From Pyxicephalus adspersus (taxonomy: Eukaryota > Chordata > Amphibia > Anura > Pyxicephalidae): a stretch of 64,000 nucleotides of DNA. Positions 1 to 9,992 of the stretch are shown piece by piece. The position numbers were made by a program, and so were the translations under genes. Under the pieces are notes generated by a model. That model was not told where the DNA came from, ran no database searches, and saw only the letters and a program-made list of their open reading frames with translations. The number at the start of each line of letters is the position of its first letter. The first letter of the stretch is position 1. The stretch is from assembly GCF_032062135.1 (NCBI RefSeq), contig NC_092861.1, positions 137,122,078 to 137,186,077 on the forward strand. The letters run 5' to 3'.

Positions 1-472
1 CTTCTCCGCCCGCCGGCATCTTCTTCACCGCCGGCCGGTTCTAACCTGGTCCCGCTGGTTCTCGGAGAAGGCACCCGACGCTGGAGAGGGAGATCGACGC
101 TGGAGGACGATGCTGGAACACGAACACGACGCTGGATGATAACAGCGGTACCAGGTAAGTGATGATTTTAATACAGGGGGAAAAGTTCGGGCTTATCGAT
201 AATTGTAACTTTTTTTAGCCCAAACCAAGGTCGGGCTTAACGGTTGGGTGGTTAAGCTGATTTTTGTGTTTTTTATTTATTTTATTAAAAGTACATTTTT
301 TTTTTTTTACATGATTGTGTGTTTTTTTTATATTCATGATATCTACTAGAACCCTGTTCGGACATATTTCTGTTAGTTACAGGTCTACAATTTTAAAAAA
401 AATTTCATGAAAAACAGTGTAACGCTTTTGGTACAGAAATCTAGACATCAGTGAAATGCCCAGGTGGTTAAA
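1..472. repeat. TTAA-type non-autonomous DNA transposon, right-hand part
   Basis: GC-rich start (CCGCCGGC-rich), then a T-rich middle, then an end that reads AACGCTTTTGG...CCCAGGTGGTTAA at about 409-471. The same layout (GC-rich block, AT-rich block, an AACGCTTTTTG motif, terminal GGGGATTAA) recurs at 19577-20138, so both belong to one dispersed family whose ends carry TTAA. TTAA ends suggest piggyBac-type mobilisation; this is inference. The left end lies outside the window. No coding capacity. Confidence 0.5.
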
Positions 473-544
473 TACATGAAATGCAAAACATATTTTGTAA
501 AACAATTGAATGAGTACATGAAACTGTAACAAATTGATCCCACT

Positions 545-890
545 TGCACTGTGACGCGTTTCGCAGATTTTGCTTCCTCAGGAAAACTGTGGGACATCAA
601 AAACATTGTGTATATCCTCCAATTGAAACCAATTAGGATTATACAATCCTTTACCTCGGAAATAGGTAGGATTTGAGATTAAAGTCACAGAATAATGCTA
701 AACTTCACTGAAACAACAAGAATTTCTTGTAGTCCGTACATTGCAATGGGGGAAAAACTTAGAATATACTCCTTCCAAGTTTTTTTTTTATTATTCTGCC
801 ATTTGGTAAAAAGAAGGATAAGGGGTCCCAATAATACCCCTGAAGAAGTCAATAGGCTAAAGCGACAGGTTAAGCGACAGGTTAAGCGGC
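545..890. repeat. Possible Penelope-like element fragment with hammerhead-type motifs
   Basis: On the minus strand, 554-582 reads CCTGAGGAAGC then GCGAAACGCGT. This is the CUGANGA...GAAAC arrangement of small hammerhead ribozyme variants known from Penelope-like retroelements. On the plus strand at 839-864 a decayed counterpart reads CCTGAAGAAGTC...GGCTAAAGCG. A short tandem repeat (GCGACAGGTTAA twice) follows at 861-886. No reverse transcriptase is visible, so this would be an end fragment only. Cleavage competence cannot be judged by eye. Confidence 0.35.
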
Positions 891-1300
891 ATCTAGCGCT
901 TTCTCACTATTTTTATTTGCTCTTGCTAATCATTATTATACCATTATAACAGTTAACAGTTAAGAACACCCAAATGATGGGGTATGACCTAAAACCTATT
1001 GATTTGTTTGCTATGTATAGTAATTTATGAAATATCAATACAAAGTTGATTGTCAAATTTAACACCCCATCTTCTCTGCTATAGCAGAACTCACATTTAT
1101 GTGAGTGGGATGTGGCAAACCTAATACAATTGACGAGATCAGCAGGACCAGGGGATCTGTGCCTCCCTCACTGCCACTCACCTTTCACTCCCCTGCTGCC
1201 AGCACCAGATCTGCCAAGGCATCACCTCCTCAGCACACTTCCTGGTCTAGGTCACGTGACTCTCAGTCAGCTGCTCCACTAGAGACTTTCACAGACGTGC

Positions 1301-1317
1301 TCCCCCTGCTGGTGGAG
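1301..1317 (-). promoter_or_regulatory. CTCF-like motif
   Basis: The reverse complement reads CCACCAGCAGGGGGA, a close match to the CTCF core. A second core lies 35 bp downstream in the same orientation. A motif match only; occupancy is not shown. Confidence 0.4.
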
Positions 1318-1349
1318 ATGTAAACATCTCCAGCCTCTAGTCTCCAAGA

Positions 1350-1362
1350 CCCCCTCTGGTGG
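1350..1362 (-). promoter_or_regulatory. CTCF-like motif, second of a pair
   Basis: The reverse complement reads CCACCAGAGGGGG, the central CTCF core, in the same orientation as the site at 1301. Both sit in the possible LTR, so they may be repeat-derived. Confidence 0.35.
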
Positions 1363-1804
1363 TATGATAGGATGCAGCATACCCCTTACCCCTGTGAACA
1401 ATACTTTACATTGCAATTTTTATCCCTCTTTTTCACCCTCTTGAACATTTTACCCTTCTTTCCCCTTTTTCAGATGTTGGAAAGTATATTTTATAATAAA
1501 ACAAGACATTTCCTGATTAATTGATGATTACAGAGCGGCATCATTCGGTGTCTGTGATCCTCCCTGTGCTGCTTCACCCCGGTGTCACAGTGTTTGTCAC
1601 AATGCCAAGCAGAATAAGTCCAATGTCAATACATGGGAATACAAACAAAAAATTAACTATGAACTGTACTAAATTTCTATATTGGGAGATTTAAATAAAA
1701 TTATGCATGAACAGATAGTTATAAAATGTAAAGCTGGTAAAAACCAAAACTCACAGAAAAAATGGAAAGGATAAAAATAATAGTAAAAAATAGGAATATA
1801 TATA

Positions 1805-2000
1805 TACAGGTAATCCCCAGGTTAAGGGCATCCGACATACGGACGGCTCCTAGATACAAACAGGGCATCCCTGCTCGCTCCTTTGCAAAACTCTAAATTG
1901 CATTTACTAAAATAATGTACCTGTTTAGACTTAAATACAAATTCAACTTAAGAACAAACCTACAGTTCCTATCTCGTATGTAACCCGAGGACTACCTGTG
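1805..2000. repeat. Short inverted-repeat DNA transposon (family J here)
   Basis: Starts ACAGGTAATCCCCAGGTTA and ends with the inverse, whose reverse complement is CACAGGTAGTCCTCGGGTTA. A second, interrupted copy lies at 59148-59470 and shares the interior (ACTGTAGGTTT, AAATTGCATTT). MITE-like; no coding capacity. Confidence 0.6.
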
Positions 2001-2684
2001 TAAAGATCTGGACCGGAGTATGTGAATAGATGATCAGTCCCAGTAAAGTGCTGTCCCCTAGTGGTGCACAATGGAACTGTGAATAGATTTTGTAGTGCAA
2101 TAGAATGAAAAGTAAAACAAAACAAGATTACATTATATATGCAGAAAACATAAAGGAAAAACATTTCAATATCCATCCAATAAAATATATGTAAAGGCTA
2201 CACTTTTCTGTAGTTGCGTATAGCGCATACAATGATCAGAGTGATGTTTATGAGTGTCACCATCACTCGTACCTACCTTCCGTCCCACATGTGTCCAGTT
2301 TATGTTCTTCTTCCCTATCAACAGCCACCAAGCTTTGATGAAAGAGGGCCCTATGAAACCCTCAAACCAGGGCCTGTTTTAGGGCAGGGCAGACTGGATT
2401 GTTCACCGTCCCCACCTTCTGACCAAATGTCAGGGGTGCAGGAAGCTGTGCATTTGCAGCCCCCACTTTATATTAAAGTATATAAAAGAATATGAAATGC
2501 TTGTAGTGGTCCAGGGTCATTTTGCTTACCTTGTCCCGCACTTCCCCATCAGCCAGCTTCCTTCTTTTTCCCGGGTGAGCTTTAGATGTCCTCACAATGC
2601 AGGAGTACTGCTCCAGGTGTGGTCACATGAGACGGGGGAAGGAGGTGAAAGTTTTTCAGTTTTTCATGTACTTTAAGGTGTACA

Positions 2685-2765
2685 GAAAGTATTTAGATCC
2701 CTTCACTTTTTTATGTTGCTGGGTGATTCTACAATTGTTTAAATTTTTTATGTAAAGTAAAAATG
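2685..2765 (+). repeat. Tc1-like terminal fragment
   Basis: AAAGTATTTAGATCCCTTCAC followed by a poly-T and ATGTTGCTG resembles the AAGTATTCAGACCCCTTCAC end of vertebrate Tc1-like elements. Only about 80 bp is recognisable. Confidence 0.35.
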
Positions 2766-2904
2766 TATTCCTTTTTTTTAAACCCTTCCGTAAGGACAGA
2801 ATGGGAGCACAGGGCCTCCTGGGGTATCTACGTCACACATTTCAGGGGTGTCTGGCTGCTCTTTCTGGCCATGCCTGATCTGGAAGGGGCTTTATCCTGT
2901 AATG

Positions 2905-3030
2905 CAGGGGTCGGCAAACTTTTATGGCCACTAGGCCATTTCAGGGGTGGGCGGGAGCACACTATGCCGGATTCTGGGTCCCACTCTGATGGCTCCTCCT
3001 CCTCCGATCTCCAATAATTTATAAACCATT
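2905..3030. repeat. hAT-type MITE end fragment
   Basis: Begins CAGGGGTCGGCAAACTTTTA at about 2906, a classic hAT (Charlie-like) terminal sequence. The following GCCACTAGGCC portion is also typical of such elements. I do not see the matching right end, so it looks truncated. Confidence 0.45.
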
Positions 3031-3229
3031 GTATGTGTAAAATATTAAAAAAAAAGGCGAAAGAGAAAAGCTTCATAGATTATTTTAGGCGTTTTAAGGG
3101 CAAGCTTTAAAACTCTGTAAAGTTCCTAAAAATAGCGGTAAGAACGTTTACATGGGTTATTAAACCTGTCCGTGTACACCCTGCCTATGAGTAACAGGGT
3201 GGTGGGTACTGATGGGCAGTGTTTTTAGT

Positions 3230-3660
3230 TTCTGATAATATTTTTGGGTCAACGCTACCCCACCCCCCGTTATGGAAAAATTGGGGTTCAGGTGCTTGAA
3301 GCCTCCAGCAATGTGCAACACGGTAGTTTTTTTATGGGCGGGGTTCTACCTGTTCTGGCGATGTCCTATTGATGAAATATTAGTAGGTGTTATCTACAGG
3401 TGTCTCTAACTTGCACTTATGATTTTGTTTACCTGCACCCCCTTGTTCTTGGGAAATTGGGGTTCAGGTGCTTAAAGCCTCCAGCAATGTGCAACAGGGT
3501 AGTTTTTTTATGGGTGGAGTTCTACCTGTTCTGGTGATGGCCTATTATAAAAATTTAGGGGGTGTTAGCCACAGGTACCCCCCCTAGCACCTGCATTTTT
3601 GGTTTTGTACATCTCCCCATTCCAGAGAAATTGGGGTTCAGAGTAGGGAAGGGGACAGGG
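3230..3660 (+). repeat. Tandem repeat, about 175-bp unit, roughly 2.5 copies
   Basis: The block TTGGGGTTCAGGTGCTT starts at 3281 and again at 3457, and TTGGGGTTCAG recurs at 3631 (spacings 176 and 174). Between them AAGCCTCCAGCAATGTGCAAC and GGGTTCTACCTGTTCTGG-type blocks repeat with a few substitutions. From 3660 to 3960 follows a different, unrecognised sequence with no open frame of note. Confidence 0.8.
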
Positions 3661-4029
3661 TAGTGTAGCATAACTTTTAGTTTTGTGACAGGTCAGTATA
3701 AATTTGGTGTTCGCACCTCCTTGCTATGTAAGTGGCCCCGGGGGTCCCTAATTTGTATGTTTAATTTCAGTCTTGTAGACACACTAACTTTTTAAACAGC
3801 AACCCTGATGTTCAATTTTCACTAGTTTTTATAATTATGACCCCCATAGTTTAAAAGTTTGTAAAGGTGTGAAGATGAAATTTGGGGTACTGCTAGCTAT
3901 GAGGGTCCCCTGTGTACCCTGAACATTTCAGGTCAGTAGGACATACTGATCAGGAGATATGGAGGTTTGTACTCGGAGAGATGTAAGGTTGCAGAACATG
4001 ACATAAACAACTGTGAAAGTGAAACTTGC

Positions 4030-4160
4030 CTATTGATGACGTCATTGCACACGCCCCTTGGTACACGCCCCCTGCTAAGTTTTTCTGTTAGGACTCCGGC
4101 GGAGGTGTTTTGGTCCTCGGAGCGGCCCGTACGGAAGGGGGCGTGGCCATAAAGCGCAGG
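4030..4160 (+). promoter_or_regulatory. Probable SRBD1 promoter with CRE and GC boxes
   Basis: A local GC/CpG-rich island in an AT-rich setting. It has a perfect cAMP-response palindrome TGACGTCA at 4037-4044, CACGCCCC-type GC boxes just downstream, and GGGGGCGTGGCC at about 4138-4149. No TATA box is evident, which fits a broadly expressed gene. It lies 4.2 kb upstream of the first SRBD1 coding exon on the same strand. In mammals SRBD1 also starts with a non-coding exon. The transcription start cannot be placed from sequence alone. Confidence 0.5.
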
Positions 4161-4202
4161 AAGATTGAAGCAGCGCAGAGTGCGGGGACACCGGAGAGAG
4201 AG
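4100..4202 (+). other. SRBD1: Probable non-coding first exon of SRBD1
   Basis: The coding start at 8352 sits directly after a splice acceptor, so an untranslated exon must lie upstream. The purine-rich end of the CpG-rich block offers a donor-like GAG/GTGCTG at 4202/4203. Joining it to 8352 would put GAGAGAG just before the ATG. The left edge is a guess and other donors in 4200-4300 are possible. Confidence 0.3.
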
Positions 4203-4845
4203 GTGCTGGGATGGGGGATGGGTCGGGGCTGTGTGTAGATCGGGGGGATCGCTGTCTGCCGGGACTTATCTTTTTTTATGGGTCTTGCATGCCATACCGG
4301 ATGGAAGGGATTCCTCTCCAATTGCAGGAGCCATCCCATATGATCTGCAGCCCATACACACATCGATTGCATGTGATCAGTGTATCGATCTGTGCACGTC
4401 TATAACAAGGGGGCAATGCTGCATTCATTTCTAGACATATCATTGCTTTCTGTGAATCTTTATTGATATATTGATTACCAATTGCACCTATGTATAATCA
4501 ATCGCTGCAATCTGATCGCATTCATCTTCAATTCCCCGGTGCAAAATAAAATCTGTAGCCACCAGCTCTGGCTAATAGCCGGGCATTGTGTTGTAATATT
4601 GAAGGATTGGATTGATTTGTGTGTGGTTGGCGTCAGATTGCGTCCAGAAAAAAAAGGAATGGACGACCAATGGCGCTGAGTGACTTTTCTGCACGCATGC
4701 GGGGAGTTTATTAAACAATCGTAGTTATAGATAATCAATAGGAGGTTTTGTTTGCAGGGAATACTGTGGATGATCCAATCAGCTCCAGTCGCTCCCCGCT
4801 GTGTGTGTTCAGTACCCCCCCCATTGTATGATCGGGGCCCGTTAA

Positions 4846-4912
4846 TATTATTATTAATAAACAAGATTTATATAGCGCCAGAGGTTGCAAATGACAGACA
4901 GATACAGACACA
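4846..4912 (-). repeat. LINE 3' tail fragment
   Basis: TTATTAATAAACAAGATTTATATAGCGCC followed by GACAGACAGATACAGACA in short pieces: the reverse complement of the tail seen in full at 51060-51512. The trinucleotide (ATT)n marks the 3' terminus. Confidence 0.6.
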
Positions 4913-4959
4913 TAGGTTGGCATGCAGTGCCCATATCAATGAATAGGCAGCCCTATGGC

Positions 4960-5190
4960 ACCGCATGCCGATGTGTTATATAGGTACATGGCCCTATGGC
5001 ACCGCTACTACAATTCCCTGCGTCTATAAAACAGTCCAATGCGGGGCCACACATACGCAGAGAGGCCGCTGGTCTATAGACGCGAGTCACGCCGGGAATT
5101 GTAGTAGCCACCTGCAATTCATATTTAGGGATTTCTTTGGGGGCCAAAAAAAAGGCCCTTGCAGGCCAGAGTTTGACACCCCTGGTGTAG
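4960..5190. repeat. hAT element, right-hand fragment
   Basis: Shares GCGTCTATAAAACAGTCC, GGTCTATAGACGCGAGT and the terminus GCCAGAGTTTGACACCCCTG with the complete copy at 63062-63625. Only the right part is present here. Confidence 0.7.
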
Positions 5191-5460
5191 AGGAGGGCAC
5201 ATGAGGCATTGATGTTGCATTTAACATATAGGGAACAGAACTGCCAGATCTTTCCATGGAAATTTCCCTTCACTTCCTCTCCCACAGATACAGGAAGCTA
5301 AGGGAAATCTCCCAAATTCCTTTTTCACCCCCATTGAAAGGTATTCTGGGGACAAGTCTATAACTTTATAAATTTGGTTATGTTCTCCAAAAAAAAAGCG
5401 TGGATCTACTCAATGGAAGGGACAGAATCTTTATCCAGGATGCTGAAATGTTATCTATTG

Positions 5461-5713
5461 CAGTGGTTGCTAACTTTTTCAGACCCACGGACCACTAAAT
5501 TTACCGGCTCCGGTTTCACTGAAAGGGGAAGAAACTTCTCCCATAGTGACGTCATGATGCCAGAACCGGCTCACTCTCCCATCGCAGATCTGAGCCTGCC
5601 AGGGACATGACCCACCCATGGCTCTGAGCCTGCGATCTGTACGGGGGACATGGTCCACAGTTCTGCCCGCTGCGCCCCAGCCAGAGCAGCAGACCTCCGG
5701 TTGGCAACCACTG
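5461..5713. mobile_element. Complete hAT-type MITE with target duplication
   Basis: Termini CAGTGGTTGCTAAC and GTTGGCAACCACTG are inverted repeats. The flanks ATCTATTG (5453-5460) and ATCTATAG (5714-5721) form an 8-bp target duplication with one mismatch, the hallmark of hAT transposition. 253 bp with no transposase. A related fragment lies at 62727-62845 (shared AAGAAACTTC, GTGCCAGAAC, CCACTCTCCCATTGC-like blocks). Confidence 0.8.
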
Positions 5714-5734
5714 ATCTATAGGTAATAAATCCAG

Positions 5735-5842
5735 CTGCATTGTGCCCCAGCTGTTGAGTAATCACCTAAATACAGCGGGGTGGTTACTGAAGAGTGCCAG
5801 GCGGTGCGCCCAGCTAAAAGAGTCTGGAGAGGCTGATTTCTG
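5735..5842 (+). repeat. MITE family B, partial copy
   Basis: Contains GGTGGTTACTGAAGAGTGCC and GGTGCGCCCAGCTAAAAGAG, the right half of family B (type copy 45285-45450). It abuts an opposite-strand copy that starts at 5857. Confidence 0.65.
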
Positions 5843-5856
5843 ACTATTGCATATAC

Positions 5857-6007
5857 AGTGTTCTCTTCAGCTCCTTTTACCCGGGGCATGTCACCCAGCA
5901 CTTTTCAGCATTTTTGGGTGGTTACTGATAAGTTGGGTCACAATACAGGAGCTGCCACCCACCTACAATTTCCTCCAGCTGAAAAAAATGTTTGGTTTGA
6001 GCACTGC
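5857..6007 (-). repeat. MITE family B copy
   Basis: Begins CAGTGTTCTCTTCAGC and ends with AAAATGTTTGGTTTGAGCACTG. Interior GTGGTTACTGATAAGTTGGGTC and CTGCCACCCACC match the minus strand of the family. Confidence 0.7.
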
Positions 6008-6178
6008 TATTCATATTTCTATCTCCGGGACTGAGACTTGTAGGAAGTCCTCGTGTTAAGAGTTCTGATATTAGCAGCCGGTGCCATGTAAATGAAAAGG
6101 CAGTGCTGGGGCAATCTGTGAGGATTTTGAACTGGAACCAAGCTTTGAGATTAAATTGGGTAAAACATTTAAAGTGTA

Positions 6179-6515
6179 TTCAGTGTTCTCTCCAGACCCT
6201 TTTAGCTGGGTGGACCACCTGGCACATTTCAGTAACCACCTGGCTGCTGTTACTGTGGTTACTGAAGATTTAGGTACTGGACAGTTGGAGCGTAATACAA
6301 AAATGATGGAAAAATGGGAAATACTAAGGGGGAGGGCATTATAAAGCTGGAACAAAGTATGGGGTGCAGTAGAAATCTGGCAGAACTATAGGGGTTACTG
6401 GGTTCCTATTGCAACAACTGGGAGCACTAAATTTGTCGTGTTGATTGCCCAGTTTGACAACCTACCTACAGCTTCTTCCCACCCAGCTTTAAATCAAATT
6501 CTGGGGAGAACACTG
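6179..6515 (-). repeat. MITE family B copy with extra internal sequence
   Basis: Left end CAGTGTTCTCTCCAGACCC and right end TTCTGGGGAGAACACTG flank the usual arms. About 190 bp of unrelated interior (roughly 6280-6465) lies where other copies have none. It may be a longer progenitor form or a copy carrying an insertion. Confidence 0.6.
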
Positions 6516-6737
6516 TGCCTTCCTCTGTTCCTTGTATGAGTTACTTCTCTTTCTAAGGCTTAGTCTACACGGACGTTTTCACCAGCATTTAATCTGACGC
6601 TTTAAAAGCCCATGTTAGAATTTCCCATGCATTCCAATAGGCTAATCTACATCGGGGGGTTTCCTTGCATGTTTTTGTGCGTTACAAATAAAGCTCCTTG
6701 CAACGTTTAGAAAAAATTAAAATGCAGGGTAAACACA

Positions 6738-7068
6738 TTATTTTTATTACACAGTATTTATATAGCACCAACATATTACACAGCACTGTACAAAGTCCAT
6801 AGTCATGTCACTAGCTGTCTCTCAAAGGAGCTCACAATCTAATGTCCCTACCTTAGTCATATGTCATTAATACAGTCTATTTGGGGGAAGCCAATTAACC
6901 TCGCTGCATGTTTTTGGAATGTGGGAGGAAACCCGGGTACCTGGAAGAAACCCACACAAATACAGCGAGAACCTGCAAACTCCATGCAGTTAGAGCTCTG
7001 GCCAAGAGCTGAACCTAGGAACTAGCACTGCAAAGACCAGAGTGCTACCTCTAAGCCACGTGCTGCCC
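6738..7068 (-). repeat. tRNA-derived SINE (V-SINE-like), nearly full length
   Basis: Read on the minus strand it has a tRNA-like head (GGTTCAGCTCTTGGCC in place of the B box). The conserved middle follows (CATGGAGTTTGCAGGTTCTC; GGGTTTCTTCCAGG; AACATGCAG). The tail is GTACAGTGCTGTGTAATATG then TTGGTGCTATATAAATAC. The tail matches the 3' end of the LINE fragments elsewhere in the window, implying retrotransposition by that LINE. Confidence 0.75.
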
Positions 7069-7554
7069 CCATCCATTGATTTTAATGGGGGCATTTTCCC
7101 GCATTTTTAAGGCAAGCTTTGGAACGCTAGTAAAAGTGCATAAAACGCATATAAAGGTGATAGGAATGTTTACATGCGTTTTTAAAACGGTCTGTCTGTC
7201 TGTGTAGACCCAGCCTAAGCAGCTAGAACATATGTTAAAGAAGCCTATCCCCTGCCAGCATGCTGCAGGGAAGGACCTGTGCTCTCTGGAAGGAAGCAGT
7301 GGTCTCTGTCTGAGGTCCTCTGACACACCCCCTTCTAAGCCATCCAATCAGCAGGCGGTATGAGCTGCTATTGCAGTGCGATAGGTCTGATTCAGCTGGG
7401 GTGGAGTGTCGGGGGTGTCTGACCCACTGCTTCTACACAACCTTGCTTTTGGCCTCCATTCCATTATAAATATAGACAATAAAATCAGTGTGAAGTCTCA
7501 TAAAAAACATCAGGATTTGTTGTCTGATTGCTGAGCCATTGGTAATGACTGAAG

Positions 7555-7705
7555 AGGTGCAGTATATTCCCCAGAAATGTCTTTAAGCTGGGTGGGAATA
7601 AGCTGTGGATGGGTGGCAGCCCCCGTATTGTGACCCAGCTCTTCAGTAATCACCCAAAAACACCCGGGTGGTTACTGAAAAGTGTCAGGTGGTGCTCCCA
7701 GGACC
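7555..7705 (+). repeat. MITE family B copy
   Basis: CCCCAGAAATGTCTTTAAGC, GGGTGGCAGCCCC, TTGTGACCCAGCTCTTCAG, then GGTGGTTACTGAAAAGTG and GTGGTGCTCCCAGG. The right end is eroded. Confidence 0.7.
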
Positions 7706-7839
7706 TGGGGGGGTCACTGAGGTGGGACTGGGACTCTGCCTTCCTGGGTTTGGTCACATGACTAGTTTTGATCACATGACCAGCATCATTTGGATTCCAT
7801 GGCTGGGGTTTCTTCTGTTTTGGGAAATATCTGCACCAA

Positions 7840-8210
7840 TTTTTCTTAGCCTTTTTACCCTGAGGAACCCTTTATATAGTGTTCGGGTCTTGGGGAACCC
7901 CTAATAAAAGCAATTTATCGGGGGTTATGGGGGAACCCCTGCTAAAGCCAATTATGTGAGGTCATTGGGAAAAAAAGGCTCCTACATTGGTGGTTAGTGC
8001 GGAGAATGTTCACCCCTACAATGGTGGTAATAATGTGTTCCTTATAGACAGATGAACAGATTATTATTGTCACGAGGTTGGTGGTACCAAGTCATGATGC
8101 CCCCCCCAGAACTCTGCAGGCATCACCAATAGGAGCTCAGTGTACAAGAGTTTGAGGATCCGCTAGCGACCCCTGGAGTCCAGGTTGAGAATGGCTGCTC
8201 TCCACAGTTC
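7840..8210 (+). repeat. Family G hAT-like MITE, diverged
   Basis: Pattern GAGGAACCC...GGGGAACCCCTAATAAAAGC, then CTCCTACATTGGTGG and a right part ending CTAGCGACCCCTGGAGTCC...GAGAATGGCTGCTC. It matches the layout of the copies at 20610-20870, 27040-27245 and 55625-55865. Degenerate. Confidence 0.5.
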
Positions 8211-8351
8211 TTTCACGACGTATGCATGCAGGGATTATTATTATCTATATGCCCCATGAAGATTTTCTGATTTGTATTTTTCCTAATGTTCTCTATAATA
8301 CAAAATATATTGTATAGGAAATAATTATAATCTTCTCTGTTTGAATCTCAG

Positions 8352-8425
8352 ATGTCTGGGGTAGCTAAAAGAACGAGAAAGACCGTGGCCGTTTCTAAGG
8401 TGGAGCTGTCGTTCTTGAGCGGGAT
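8352..8425 (+). CDS. SRBD1: SRBD1 coding exon 1 (start codon)
   Basis: The acceptor CTCAG ends at 8351 and the ATG is the first base of the exon; the donor is GTGAGT at 8426. The frame reads MSGVAKRTRKTVAV... (residues 1-24 plus two bases), a basic N-terminus like that of vertebrate SRBD1. The two carried bases (AT) join G of the next exon, giving a continuous frame into an acidic stretch (SETEEDSAEEEE) also typical of the family. Choosing this ATG is supported by the frame match and because nothing upstream in the exon can code. The whole protein is the animal Tex homologue, predicted to bind RNA. Confidence 0.8.
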
Positions 8426-8454
8426 GTGAGTATTCCTGTGTTTGCATCAGTGTT

Positions 8455-8700
8455 TCCTGAGCAGGGTTCCCCCATAGGTTGTTAGGGGTTCCTTGAGCAA
8501 TGAGAAATTTGTGAATCTCTGGTCAGTTTAAGTGATTCCAATAATCTTTTTGGCTATCTGTAAGGATGACATTCTTTCCAATGGCCAGCAATGTAAGATG
8601 AATTCCTTCCACTGACCACCAACCTAATATACTGTGAGTATAATATTTATAGCTGGGGTTCCCCCATAGTATAGTAACACCGGTTCATATGTGCAGAAGG
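8455..8700 (-). repeat. Family G MITE copy, minus orientation
   Basis: GCAGGGTTCCCCCATAGG, AGGGGTTCCTTGAGCAATG, TTTTTGGCTATCTGTAAGG and ACATTCTTTCCAATGGCC are the reverse complement of family G blocks at 20610-20870. Confidence 0.65.
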
Positions 8701-8724
8701 TGTTCAGTATCTGATGGGAATACA

Positions 8725-8832
8725 GTGTTCAACCCAGACATTTTTAGGCTGTGTGGAGAGAAGTTGTAGGGCAGAGGCCCTGTATTGTGACCCAACTCAT
8801 CAGTAACCACCCGGAAACAGCTTAGGAGCACA
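8725..8832 (+). repeat. MITE family B, partial copy
   Basis: Starts CAGTGTTCAACCCAGACATT and continues TTGTGACCCAACTCATCAG and TAACCACCCGGAAACAGC, then breaks off. Confidence 0.7.
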
Positions 8833-9021
8833 AACGGGACTGGGAGAACTCTGGGAATATAACCTCTGTCTATTAATCATTTCTTTTATTCTAAACATTG
8901 TCATCATCCTCATTGAGGAGATTCTCCACTCATTCTTACAGATGTTTGTCACTTTGACAGGAATTAGAGAAATCTCTTTCATCACAGAAGTGTAATCCAG
9001 ACCTCTTAAACTTTAAATGTT

Positions 9022-9072
9022 TTATATATATATATATATATATTTATATTTATTAATATATTTATATATCTC
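9022..9072. repeat. (TA)n-rich microsatellite
   Basis: Run of TA dinucleotides grading into TATTTATATTTATTAATA. Confidence 0.85.
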
Positions 9073-9494
9073 CTCACTTCCTGTTCGGCCTGATATCATG
9101 AAAAAGGTAGGAAATAACAGATCTCCCATATTGGTCAGGACACAGAACACAGTTAAAATAAAATTTGAATTATTTCTATTCTGTCTCAAGGTTTTATTGC
9201 ATCCCAATAATCTGTACGGGGTCTTTTTTAAATAAAAAAAAATGATACCAGATTCTGGGCAAATAGTAATCCAACTCTGCACTAATAAATCAATGACATT
9301 AAAAATAGCACAAATAGCCATGACACTCCAGTCATCCTGTATTCTTCTATGTGAACAAAAAGGGTCATTCTCCATGTGTCCATATGTCTCCCTGTGTGAT
9401 ATGGACAGCTCCTAATATAGACAGCAATGGGCTCCAGAGGAGGAAGCAGGCACAGTGACGTCAGCAGAAGGGGAACTGGTCAGCAATTCCGCTG

Positions 9495-9992
9495 CTTGGT
9501 ATTGGTATATGAAAGAGAAACTAAACTGAAAAGTGCTTAAAACACTAAAATACTCTTACCTTCAATCCCCCAGCGCAGTTGATCTGTCCGGAGTTGTCTT
9601 TCGTCTCCGAGCTGCAGCACCATCTTCGCCTCTTTTTCCTGGTTCTTCTTCCTATGTCACCCGACCCAAGCACGAAATCGGGTGACTTAGGTTGGAAAAA
9701 AACTTGCCGATCTCGCTGTGCATGCGTGAGATCGGCAAATTTTTCTGGCTCCTACTGCCCATGCCTGAGATGCTTGGGCATGCACAGAAGGAGCACCCAA
9801 GAGCCTCCCGGGATGCGTGCTGTAGGTATCCTGGGAGGCTTTGCGCTCCCATTATTTTCTCGGTCGCCTAGCAATTGAGAATTAGCGGGCGTTTTTAAGT
9901 GTGTTGCACTTGAAAAGAATCTAAACGAACAATGTTTTTACTTAACATGAAAGGGTTGTCTAAATTTCTGTGTTTATGTACGCTTTAATCCC
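9495..9992 (+). repeat. Family D MITE, about 480 bp
   Basis: Left arm GAGAAACTAAACTGAAAAGTG and right end GTGTTTATGTACGCTTTAA. Interior blocks CCTTCAATCCCCCAGCGCAG, ATGTCACCCGACCCAAGC, GCCGATCTCGCTGTGCATG and GGTATCCTGGGAGGCTTTGC recur in copies at 24193, 24437, 40645 and 44213. The interior has hairpin-like inverted pieces (GCATGCGTGAGATCGGC opposite GCCGATCTC). Confidence 0.75.

Larger units (their letters stand above)
1100..1605 (+). repeat. Possible solo LTR or other retroelement end
   Basis: The segment has a GC-richer 5' half with a CACGTG-type E-box in AGGTCACGTGAC (about 1251), a polyadenylation signal AATAAAA near 1495, and a following T/G-rich stretch ending in GGTGTCACAG near 1590. 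That order (promoter-like part, poly(A) signal, short tail) is what an LTR shows. I see no flanking target duplication and no second LTR, so the call is weak. Confidence 0.25.

Noticed and set aside
7030..7068. tRNA gene suggested by B-box-like sequence
   Set aside because: It is the head of a tRNA-derived SINE; no cloverleaf can be closed. The same applies at 16200, 26170 and 26650.
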